Source: Halochromatium salexigens (GTDB taxonomy: Bacteria; Pseudomonadota; Gammaproteobacteria; Chromatiales; Chromatiaceae). Taken from it: DNA of 64,000 bases. Below are positions 1 through 7,626 of the stretch, one piece after another. The stretch is taken from the NCBI RefSeq assembly GCF_016653295.1, contig NZ_NHSF01000068.1, forward strand, positions 1 to 64,000, written 5' to 3'. Every line of letters starts with the position of its first letter. Position 1 is the stretch's first letter. Under the pieces are notes generated by a model. It was not told the DNA's origin. It made no database searches and saw nothing but the letters and a program-made list of their open reading frames with translations. Made by a program: the position numbers and the translations under genes.

Positions 1-232
1 GTCGACAGTGGCTGTGGGTGTTGAAACATCATCATCACATGCTTTAATGATTACTCGAAGATGACCTTCATATCTCGCTGATCATGTAGGCTAACAAACG
101 TGCCAAAACCTGGCGATTGTTGCTTGGACGCAACAGGTAAGCATCAGTTTCTTAAGAGATTATTTTTCGTCGGGAATTGCTGGCAACCAACCTGCCGAGC
201 GCGGGGTTCAGAGATGGCTCCCTTCTATTCAT

Positions 233-2788
233 CTACCAAACTGGTTGGGACCGTAAGAGCGCCTCTGCCTCGGGAGCGGTTTGTGGCTTGCCAAATAAAT
301 AGCCCTGGCCATAGTCGCACTGTAATTCACGCAGTATCTCCAGATGCCGATGTGTCTCGATGCCCTCGGCAATTATTTTCAGGCCTAGCTCCTTCGCTAG
401 ACTCGCAATTGAACGCAGAATGCTAGAGTCAAGGATACTCGCGTCCATGTTACGAACAAAGGCCATATCAATCTTCAGGATATCGACAGGAAATTTCGAC
501 AGATATGCCAATGAAGAATAACCTGTGCCAAAATCGTCAATCGCCACATTAACCCCCAACGAACGACTGACACTGAGCACATTCAGCGCGGTCTCGAGAT
601 GGTTAATCGTGGCGCTTTCGGTGATTTCTAGCTTTAAGGCAGTGGGTGGAAGATTGGTGACCTGTAAAACCGTTTCGAGATAATTCAACGTCTGCGGATG
701 GATAAGTTGGGGCGCTGCCAGATTGACGCTGATGAGCAGGTCGGAGAACTCAGTCCGCCAGGCTTGCATTTGGCGACAAGCTTCGAGCAAGACCCAGTTG
801 CCGATGGTGACAATCATGCCACTGCTTTCGGCGACGGGTACGAATTCGACCGGTAACACCAACCCTTTTTTTGGATGCTGCCAACGGACTAGCGCCTCAA
901 ATCCGCTGATGCGACCCGTCTTGAGTGTTACGATGGGCTGATAGTACACCTTAAATTCGGGCAGATGAGGCAAGTCGCCGTTGCTTCTACGAACAACGGA
1001 GTGAAGCTCGCGTTCAGTTTGAAACGATTCAATTTCCTCCGCCTCGATTTTGCCATCCACAATCTCCACGAGTTTTCCCAGGGCGCTGGCGTGACTGAGA
1101 GCGGCATGGGCGTCTTGCAATAGGTTCCGTTGAGAGGACTCATTGCTTAACGCGACGCCTACACTCGCGGTCGGGAAACCCTCTTCGCCAGCAAGCATTA
1201 ACGGTTCGGAGCACCGTTTCTGAAGGACTTGGGCGATCTCTTCAACGGAGTCACGAACTGTATCGCGCGAGATGAGCAGAGCGAACTGAGCCCCATCCGT
1301 GCGAACGGGGAGCAGATCCCCACACCAGTGGTTCCAACGAACGCGTCCGTATTCATCGGCGATGCCGCGCAATCGACGTGCGGTTTCCACCAGTAAGGTG
1401 TCGCCGCATTGGGGACCAAGCACGGCGTTGATCAAATTATAACGCTTGAGTTCGACCAGGATCAGGGCGACATGCCGGCGAGACGGGCGCCGACGCAAAG
1501 CGCGCAGTCGTTGAGCCAGATTAACGCGGTTAGACAGACCGGTGAGAGGGTCGTGCAGGGTTTGGTAAGCGAAACGGCCCCCAAGTACGCTCAGACCGCC
1601 GCCCAGTAACGCCAGTACGGCGCTCCACAATGGAATCCAGAAGCTATGATGATGAAACACATAAAAATGCACGCCGATGAGTGCTCCTAAAGCACCCAAG
1701 GCCATCACCTGCAACAATAGCGGGCGCCGAATGCCCCATGCCGCGAGCGCACCGACCAAGCACCAAACAGCCGCCCAGAGTGTTTCTCCCCATTGCGGCA
1801 TGAATTGCCATTCGTGCCTGGTCTCGGCGGCATCAAGAATCTGACCAAGAATATGCGCATGGATCAACACCCCAGGCGTTTGTACATACGTCTTGGCTAA
1901 GCGACTAAAGGGGATCAAATGCGAGTCTTTAATGCTTTCAGCGGTGGTGCCAATAAGCACAATGCGCCCACGAATCTTCTCGGAATCGACCCGCCCCTCC
2001 AAGAGATCCGTAAAACTGACCAGCTCCGCTGGCAGTGGATGTCGACGGTAGTTCAGTAAGATTTGAAAGCCGTTGGTGTTGATGTCGCGGTATCCTCCGC
2101 TGTGCCTTTGCAGTGGTCGAAAATGACTTTTCCCCAGCACGAAACCGGGTTTATCCTCGGGATCGTAGGGGGTCACGCCCTGCTGATAAAGAAAGTGCAA
2201 GGCCAACTGCATGGATAGGGCGGTTTCGACCTGTTGGTGTTGCTTTGCAAATAGCAGCCCACGTCGCACGACTCCATCGGGATCCAGCACTAAGTCAATA
2301 AATCCCAAACGAGCCTGCGGCACACCCGGCGTGGCCGGGATTTGATTGTTGGACTCATCCACACCTAGCTTGGACACGGCGATTACTCGCGGATCATCGA
2401 GTACCGCAAGGAGTTCCGCGTGTCCTGGTTCCTGTGGGAAATCGCGATAGATATCCAGCCCGACCATGGCGGCATCGTGCTCGAGCAGATGCTTAATGGC
2501 GCGCGCTAGGAGCACGTCTTTGAGAGGCCATTGGCGCAGGGCTTGGATATCGGCTTCCTCGATGCCGACCACCAGGATCTTTGGGTGTGGAGGTGCCGGT
2601 TCTTGCTCGGCAAGCAGATAGTCGAAGGTGGCCAGCTCCAACGGCTGCAACCACCCCGACTGCTGGACCGCGAACAGGATCGCGAACAAGCTCAAGGCCG
2701 CGAGAATCGCGGGCCCGTGGGGTGCCACATAGCGGCACCACCAACATCGCGCACCAGGCCGCGTTTGCACTGGTCGGGAGTGACGCAT
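233..2788 (-). CDS. CHASE2-GGDEF-EAL membrane c-di-GMP protein
   Basis: Predicted membrane-bound sensor acting on cyclic di-GMP. A first membrane segment (about residues 25-45) leads into a CHASE2 extracytoplasmic sensor (about 50-335), then three membrane segments (about 340-405), a GGDEF domain (from 413) and an EAL domain (about 610-845). The GGDEF signature is degenerate (RTDGAQF, 496-502), so cyclase activity is unlikely. The EAL domain looks intact (EAL at 631-633; DDFGTG and EGIET present), which favours phosphodiesterase activity. It is the last gene of a five-gene minus-strand operon and starts 10 bp after the DUF928 gene. CHASE2 and DUF928 genes are known to co-occur. The ligand cannot be inferred. 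Confidence 0.93.
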   Translation of the reverse strand: MRHSRPVQTRPGARCWWCRYVAPHGPAILAALSLFAILFAVQQSGWLQPLELATFDYLLAEQEPAPPHPKILVVGIEEADIQALRQWPLKDVLLARAIKHLLEHDAAMVGLDIYRDFPQEPGHAELLAVLDDPRVIAVSKLGVDESNNQIPATPGVPQARLGFIDLVLDPDGVVRRGLLFAKQHQQVETALSMQLALHFLYQQGVTPYDPEDKPGFVLGKSHFRPLQRHSGGYRDINTNGFQILLNYRRHPLPAELVSFTDLLEGRVDSEKIRGRIVLIGTTAESIKDSHLIPFSRLAKTYVQTPGVLIHAHILGQILDAAETRHEWQFMPQWGETLWAAVWCLVGALAAWGIRRPLLLQVMALGALGALIGVHFYVFHHHSFWIPLWSAVLALLGGGLSVLGGRFAYQTLHDPLTGLSNRVNLAQRLRALRRRPSRRHVALILVELKRYNLINAVLGPQCGDTLLVETARRLRGIADEYGRVRWNHWCGDLLPVRTDGAQFALLISRDTVRDSVEEIAQVLQKRCSEPLMLAGEEGFPTASVGVALSNESSQRNLLQDAHAALSHASALGKLVEIVDGKIEAEEIESFQTERELHSVVRRSNGDLPHLPEFKVYYQPIVTLKTGRISGFEALVRWQHPKKGLVLPVEFVPVAESSGMIVTIGNWVLLEACRQMQAWRTEFSDLLISVNLAAPQLIHPQTLNYLETVLQVTNLPPTALKLEITESATINHLETALNVLSVSRSLGVNVAIDDFGTGYSSLAYLSKFPVDILKIDMAFVRNMDASILDSSILRSIASLAKELGLKIIAEGIETHRHLEILRELQCDYGQGYLFGKPQTAPEAEALLRSQPVW

Positions 2789-2798
2789 GGAGCTTCGA

Positions 2799-3503
2799 TT
2801 ATTCCAATGCGACTTGCTTCAATAACGCCGATCGCCATTCAAGATAGCGCGGATCCTCGGGATGTTGCTCCAGCAGTGTTTCCAGTGCGGCAAGGCTATC
2901 GTACCAGTAAGACGCTTGCGCATAGATCGCAGGCAGTGCCTCGGGCTCGGCCTGCCTGACCTGTTCGGCTAAATCAGGCGGGGCTGGTTTGTAAAAGAGC
3001 GTCGCCCGACTCATCACCGGATGTGGCTGTGCGCTGCCTTGGGCATTGCGGTCTTCTGGTGGAATCCAGTCGAATCGAAGAGTCCAGTCGTATTTTGTGC
3101 CAGGCTGCAAGGCGACCTGGTGATCTTCCAGCGCGAGCCGGTGAGTGCCGGCACGGACTCGTGGCAATTCGATCTCCAAGAGCGGAGGCCGATTATTGAC
3201 TCGGTCCATAAAACCGACAATGATAATCTTGACGGGCGTTTCGATAGCCTGAGGCACCGACCAATAGAGCACGGGTTGTGAACGACTGGTCAATCCCATG
3301 GTTGGCGGCGACAGCACGCTGAGCTGAGGGATGGCGGAACTCGAACGCGAGGCACCCCCGACCAGACGATCTGGTTTGCCGTCAACGTCTGGCGGCACAT
3401 AGAGGGGCCTTTCCCCGGCCAAGTTCTCGGCCAGCACCGGCGGAAGCCCGCAAGCCAGAACGGACAGCAACGTGGCTAACTGTAGAAAACGAGTCTTATT
3501 CAT
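2799..3503 (-). CDS. DUF928 domain exported protein
   Basis: Exported protein of 234 residues with a signal peptide (about 1-25, ending near VLAEN). The body matches the DUF928 pattern: an SPPTMGLT-type segment, a beta-rich domain ending in a YDWTLRF strand, then an alpha-helical C-terminus with a WYDSLAALE segment. DUF928 has no established biochemical role; it is common beside CHASE2 proteins in cyanobacteria and some proteobacteria. It lies 10 bp before the CHASE2-EAL gene and 81 bp after the CsgG-like gene, so it is probably co-transcribed. A role presenting or sensing an envelope signal for CHASE2 is inference only. The start is an ATG preceded by a purine-rich GAGAGA. Confidence 0.85.
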   Translation of the reverse strand: MNKTRFLQLATLLSVLACGLPPVLAENLAGERPLYVPPDVDGKPDRLVGGASRSSSAIPQLSVLSPPTMGLTSRSQPVLYWSVPQAIETPVKIIIVGFMDRVNNRPPLLEIELPRVRAGTHRLALEDHQVALQPGTKYDWTLRFDWIPPEDRNAQGSAQPHPVMSRATLFYKPAPPDLAEQVRQAEPEALPAIYAQASYWYDSLAALETLLEQHPEDPRYLEWRSALLKQVALE

Positions 3504-3584
3504 CGCTCATGATTCTCTCTAAAACCAATGCATGGGGTGGATGGTTGACTAGGGCGGCCACAGGTTCCGACCATGGAGGAGTTG

Positions 3585-4841
3585 TCAGGGCACGATGACG
3601 TATGAGGCCGTTGCGATCGAATAGTCGTCTGGGGGTTGAGCCGAGTCGGTCCACCGTAATTTTGCATCGACGTGCTGTTGTGTTGACGTCAGCACGACGT
3701 CATCGGCGGACACAGGTCGGCTCGACAAGACGGCGATGAGGTGGCCCCGCCCGGATGGTTCACTTGCGGTCAATTGTATGCCATCGTAGGTTCCCGGAAC
3801 AGTGAGCGGGCGATTCGGCGCGAGCCAGACATCGTCGCAGCCTTGTTGAAAGCACGGGAAGGGATAGAGTTTCGACAGTTCACCCGTGACATCGATATTG
3901 AAAACCAGCAGATGTCCAGGTTGCGCGGTACTGACGCGAAAGCGCATGTTCTCGCCAAGCCGAATGCGTGGACCGGGTAAGAGTTCGACGTGGAGCCGCG
4001 CTGGATTTCCCGAGAGATGCATGGGTTCGTCGACAGGTTCAGGAACGGCGGAGCTGACAGTTTTGGGCGCGCTAGGCCCCGCGAGTTGACGCGCGAGGAG
4101 GCTGATTTTATCGGGAATCTGGTCTCGCCTCCTTGTCTTGACATCTGCGGTTTCGATGATCTCGCTCGTGTTGGTATCGACAAGACGGGCACTGATCGAG
4201 ATGGTGCCAGCCCAGTCGCTGACGCTACCGCTGACGATGGCGTCGACGCCATACATTTCGCCAGCACGCGCCGCCATGCTGGATTGATCGACCAGGTAGC
4301 TTGATTGCAACTCCTGCTCTTCTAATACCTTGTTGAGCAGAACCCGCTCCATCAGTCTAAATTGCCCGGTTTTTTGGAGTGCGCGGATCATCCACTCGGC
4401 AATGATGGAGCCGGCATCGGCAATGCCAAGATTGCCAAGGACATCGAACTCGAGCACGGCAATGCGTGGTTTCGGGTTCGCTACCGCCGAGACCTCGGGC
4501 TCGTCAGCGTCGGGTGGCGCCGCTTCTTGCTCTTGCTCCTGCTCTGCCTGTGCGTCGAGCAAGGCCTCGGCTGGTTTTGCCTCGCCGAGTGGCAGTGGGC
4601 TGGGGCTGTCGTCATCGTCCAGCCAGAAGTCATCCATGGCCGATGCCGGATTGTCAATGAATGCGCCACCCGTGATCCCTTCAGCCTGGGTGCCATCTTC
4701 AGCCTGAGCGTCATCGGCGAGCGCGGTGGTTCCGAACAACGCACAGAGGACTCCTGCGACGACCAGCGCCCCCCAGCGGCCTGTTATGCCGCAGGTTGCG
4801 CGAGGGGCAGGCCTGTGTGGGGATATGTGTCGCCTCATCAT
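3585..4841 (-). CDS. CsgG-like / DUF4384 exported protein
   Basis: A signal peptide (about 1-42) is followed by an acidic, low-complexity linker (about 43-120, Asp/Glu/Ala-rich). Next comes a CsgG/FlgO-like alpha-beta domain (about 125-255; RIAVLEFDVLGN, then GVDAIVSGSVSDW). Last is a DUF4384 domain (about 285-395; the segment around HLLVFNIDVTGELSKLYPFP is typical). CsgG-type domains occur in outer-membrane secretion or assembly lipoproteins, but no lipobox is evident here. DUF4384 is often fused to or encoded beside caspase-like and kinase modules; its function is unknown. The ATGATGA start overlaps the stop of the caspase gene by 4 bp and has no clear ribosome site, so translational coupling is likely. 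Confidence 0.88.
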   Translation of the reverse strand: MMRRHISPHRPAPRATCGITGRWGALVVAGVLCALFGTTALADDAQAEDGTQAEGITGGAFIDNPASAMDDFWLDDDDSPSPLPLGEAKPAEALLDAQAEQEQEQEAAPPDADEPEVSAVANPKPRIAVLEFDVLGNLGIADAGSIIAEWMIRALQKTGQFRLMERVLLNKVLEEQELQSSYLVDQSSMAARAGEMYGVDAIVSGSVSDWAGTISISARLVDTNTSEIIETADVKTRRRDQIPDKISLLARQLAGPSAPKTVSSAVPEPVDEPMHLSGNPARLHVELLPGPRIRLGENMRFRVSTAQPGHLLVFNIDVTGELSKLYPFPCFQQGCDDVWLAPNRPLTVPGTYDGIQLTASEPSGRGHLIAVLSSRPVSADDVVLTSTQQHVDAKLRWTDSAQPPDDYSIATASYVIVP

Positions 4842-6418
4842 GGCGCGGTATACAAGCCTTGCAGTCCGAGTTGTCGTCCTCCGCTGCGCAGGGCATTGAG
4901 TGTCGCCTCTGCGGCGGCGAGTGCATTCTGGGTTCCATCGAGTTCACGCAGGCGTTCGATGAGCCGGGGGAGGGGCTCGCTACTAGTCACGGCGATCATC
5001 TGATCGGCGCCGTAGGGCGGCATGACCTCAAAGGACAGTTGCAGCGGTTGCGCTAGGGGGATGGTCTGCGGGTCGCCGTCGAGCGGATAATGGAAATGCA
5101 CGGTTCCGTTGCCGGACAGGCTGAACAGGGCGAAGTACGGCAATTCGATCTTGCCAAAATAAAAGCTCACCTGCTCGCCGCGCCGGTGTGTCCCGTCATC
5201 GGGCAGGATGCGGGTGCTGAGCCGGTCACCGGAGCGTTCGTGATTGAGTCGCTCGATCGCCTGCCATTTCTCGATCACGGCACGGATGTCGCGTTCCTCG
5301 AGATCGCGGGCGATGACGTCGCCGTAATGCGAGACCGCTTCTCTGGCATTCAGGTCGAAGATGATGTCCGGTGTTTCGCTCACGCCGCGGTTGATCACGC
5401 CGTCGAGGTCTTGGCTGAGCCGTTCGCTCGCAAACGGGTCGCCAAGAAGCTTGATATGGGGCTTCGGCCAGGTTGTCGGGCGTTGAGGTGAGCGCAGGCT
5501 GGCGATCGGTAGCACCACTGTCTGCCCCTTGCCCTCGGGTAACAGGTTGGGTGTTTGGCGCGATTGGGCTTTTGCGCGCACATTGGACCTCAGGTAATGC
5601 TTGAGTTCATCGAGGCTCAGCATGCCGTCACCATCCTTGTCCGCCGGGCCTTCCAGTGCGCGAGAAAAGGCCCAGCTCAGCGCACCGCGGATAGCCGGTT
5701 CCCCGGTCTGCTTGTCGTAGATCAGCACCTCGGGGACTTGTTCATGATCCTGTGCGGCCGCGAAGAAGGTGACGTTCTCCAGCTCTTCGGGTGCCCCCGT
5801 CGTGAGGTCGGACGGCGGTTCGAGCGAGAGCTGTTCGTCAGGGATTGTATAGGCATAGTTGCGGTAGGTCAGTCCGCTGGCTCGCGGGTCGACACTTCGG
5901 GTCAGGGTGCCTGAATGACAGGAATCGGCGATAAAGAGCACGCTGATGTCGCGTTCATTCGCTTTGGTAAACCAACCGTGCAGCTCATCGTCGTAGAGCC
6001 GTCCCGCTGGGCGCTGCTCTTTCTCGTCGAAATTGAACATGAGCAACACCTCGTCGAGCCCATCGGCTTCCGAGCCTTCAATGCGTTCAGGTTCCTGTGA
6101 GCCGTGCCCGGCAAAGGTCAGGACGATCATGTCACCCGGCTTTGAGCGTTCGATCAACGCTTGCCAGTCCGCGCTGAGGCGCTCACGCGTTGCCTCGGTG
6201 TCGAGGCGTTTCACCAGATCCCGGACGCCAATCATGCGCAGGGACTGTTCGATGTCGCTGGCATCGGAGACCGCGCCATGGAGCGGCATATGCTCATACT
6301 CATCGATGCCGATCACCAATGCCCGGGTCTCGGCCTGAACGCTGGTTGCAGCGAGCGCGAGCAGCAACACCAGGCCCCACAGCGGATTGCGAGGACGCGG
6401 CCTAACCACTGAGCCCAT
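4838..6418 (-). CDS. Exported caspase-like protease with EF-hand
   Basis: Peptidase C14 (caspase/metacaspase fold) protein of 526 residues with a signal peptide (about 1-29). The p20-like domain starts at TRALVIGIDEYEH. The catalytic dyad is complete: His105 in TFAGHGSQ and Cys167 in ADSCHSG. A canonical EF-hand loop, DKDGDGMLSLDE, lies at 260-271, which suggests calcium binding as in calcium-dependent metacaspases (inference). The C-terminal region (about 412-485) resembles DUF4384. The ATG at 6418 is chosen because GGAG lies 8 bases upstream and the stop of the OmpA-like gene overlaps it by one base (TGATG). Substrates are unknown. Bacterial proteins of this family often lie beside DUF4384 and CsgG-like genes. 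Confidence 0.92.
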   Translation of the reverse strand: MGSVVRPRPRNPLWGLVLLLALAATSVQAETRALVIGIDEYEHMPLHGAVSDASDIEQSLRMIGVRDLVKRLDTEATRERLSADWQALIERSKPGDMIVLTFAGHGSQEPERIEGSEADGLDEVLLMFNFDEKEQRPAGRLYDDELHGWFTKANERDISVLFIADSCHSGTLTRSVDPRASGLTYRNYAYTIPDEQLSLEPPSDLTTGAPEELENVTFFAAAQDHEQVPEVLIYDKQTGEPAIRGALSWAFSRALEGPADKDGDGMLSLDELKHYLRSNVRAKAQSRQTPNLLPEGKGQTVVLPIASLRSPQRPTTWPKPHIKLLGDPFASERLSQDLDGVINRGVSETPDIIFDLNAREAVSHYGDVIARDLEERDIRAVIEKWQAIERLNHERSGDRLSTRILPDDGTHRRGEQVSFYFGKIELPYFALFSLSGNGTVHFHYPLDGDPQTIPLAQPLQLSFEVMPPYGADQMIAVTSSEPLPRLIERLRELDGTQNALAAAEATLNALRSGGRQLGLQGLYTAP

Positions 6419-7341
6419 CAGGAATTCTCCGGCCAAATCAGCTCGACGCGACGGTTGAGCTGCCAGATCTCTTCTTGGCTGTAGAGGCTCGGATCACTGA
6501 GGACCGCAGGTTGTGCCTCGCCTTTGCCCTCGGTGTGGATCTGTCCGCGGTAGCCTCGGGTGCGCAAGAAATCGGCCAATGCCTCGGCTCGGCGTTGGGA
6601 GAGCGACTGGTTTTGGGTGGCGGGACCACGCTCGTCGGTGTGACCGACGATGGAGATGGAGTGTGGCGCGCGTTTCAGGAGCAGATTTGCCAGCTCTTCA
6701 GCCGCTTCGGACCCCTTGGGCGTGAAGTGGTCCGAACCACTTTCAAAGGTGACCGGTAGCGGAACACGCTTGACCGAGAAGCTGCGGACCGTTGTCAGCG
6801 CGAGTCCTTCGGCGGAGCCAGAGCGGTGATTGACCGGTGTGGCGACATAACGATCCGCGAGCATGCGCGCTTCGCTCGCCTTTTGATGCAGCTTGGCGAT
6901 GACCGGTTCCGGCGGCTCGGCCTCGGTCACCACCGGGTCGTTGATCAGCGAGAGTGCCTGCTGATAATAGAGCGAGGATTGCTCGTAACCTTTCTGTGCG
7001 TGCGCAATATCACCAAGCATGGCAAGCGCCTGCCAGGTGCGGGCAAACTCCAAGGATTGCAGCAGCAGGTCTTTTTGCTGTTGCAGACTGGCCCCGGCTT
7101 CTATGCGCGTGTTCGCGACGCGCAGATACCCATAGGCAGCCATCCGCGAGAGCTTGGGTCGAAAGGCGTCTGGGCAGGTTGGCTCGGTGGCGATACGCTC
7201 CCGTTGCTCGGCAATGGTGGCGAGATCGCCGGTCCGCGCGGCTTGCTGAATCGTTGTCGAGAGTGACTCGCAATCCCCAAGGGCCGGTGATGCAACGGCG
7301 AGGGCGATCGGTAGTAGAAGAAGACGCGTTGAGTCAATCAT
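6418..7341 (-). CDS. OmpA-family TPR-containing envelope protein
   Basis: Exported protein of 307 residues with a signal peptide (about 1-22, cleavage near ALG-DCE). The middle (about 25-155) is helical with TPR-like repeats (AMLGDIAHAQKGYEQSSLYY). The C-terminal OmpA-like peptidoglycan-binding domain (about 200-303) has the usual core: FESGSDHFTPKG, then SIVGHTDERGPATQNQSLSQ, then RRVEL near the end. It probably anchors the operon's protein complex to the cell wall from the periplasm. It is the first gene of the minus-strand operon, with a ribosome site GGAG 8 bases before the ATG, and it couples to the caspase gene through TGATG. No outer-membrane barrel is visible, so it is not a classical OmpA porin. 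Confidence 0.9.
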   Translation of the reverse strand: MIDSTRLLLLPIALAVASPALGDCESLSTTIQQAARTGDLATIAEQRERIATEPTCPDAFRPKLSRMAAYGYLRVANTRIEAGASLQQQKDLLLQSLEFARTWQALAMLGDIAHAQKGYEQSSLYYQQALSLINDPVVTEAEPPEPVIAKLHQKASEARMLADRYVATPVNHRSGSAEGLALTTVRSFSVKRVPLPVTFESGSDHFTPKGSEAAEELANLLLKRAPHSISIVGHTDERGPATQNQSLSQRRAEALADFLRTRGYRGQIHTEGKGEAQPAVLSDPSLYSQEEIWQLNRRVELIWPENS

Positions 7342-7626
7342 TAATGCTGCTCCTGCTAGGTCTGATCCAACGGTTGACGGGCAAGATGTCGATGAAAAGC
7401 CCGCCAGATGGCCGCGAGGTCAACATCTAGTCTGCTAGTCTGCCAGAATCGCGCCCGGTTGCCTCGCTGCGCGAGACGATCCTGTCAATTAAACTGATCG
7501 TGCGCAATGTCGTGTCAAGTTTCAGTGACTAGACTTCGATGAGTGTAGCCGGAGCTTACAAAATTGTAACTTCGGCTGTCAGCCAAGATTTCCGATCGGT
7601 GACCGCGTTGAATGAGGAATGGAGTG
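7342..7626. promoter_or_regulatory. Divergent intergenic region between the two caspase gene sets
   Basis: 285 bp with no convincing gene. It separates the minus-strand OmpA-caspase-CsgG operon from the plus-strand WD40-caspase gene, so promoters for both directions must lie here or nearby. Base composition is visibly more AT-rich than the flanking coding DNA. I cannot assign -35/-10 boxes with confidence. The last 28 bases contain the leader element listed separately. Confidence 0.5.
7599..7626 (+). promoter_or_regulatory. Shared leader element before WD40-caspase gene
   Basis: GTGACCGCGTTG at 7599-7610 is followed by 16 nt and the ATG at 7627. The same 12-mer lies before the FlgT-like gene with the same 16-nt spacing (13302-13313, ATG 13330). 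Shine-Dalgarno-like AGGA and GGAG follow it. This could be a common 5' untranslated or translational-control element, or a duplicated leader. Confidence 0.5.

Noticed and set aside
118-135. TGTTGC / GCAACA hairpin downstream of the CHASE2 gene
   Set aside because: Only 6 bp with no T-run; could be chance in AT-rich DNA.
100-426. 108-codon plus-strand frame at the left end
   Set aside because: It overlaps the end of the EAL domain gene on the other strand and has no signal, domain or ribosome site.
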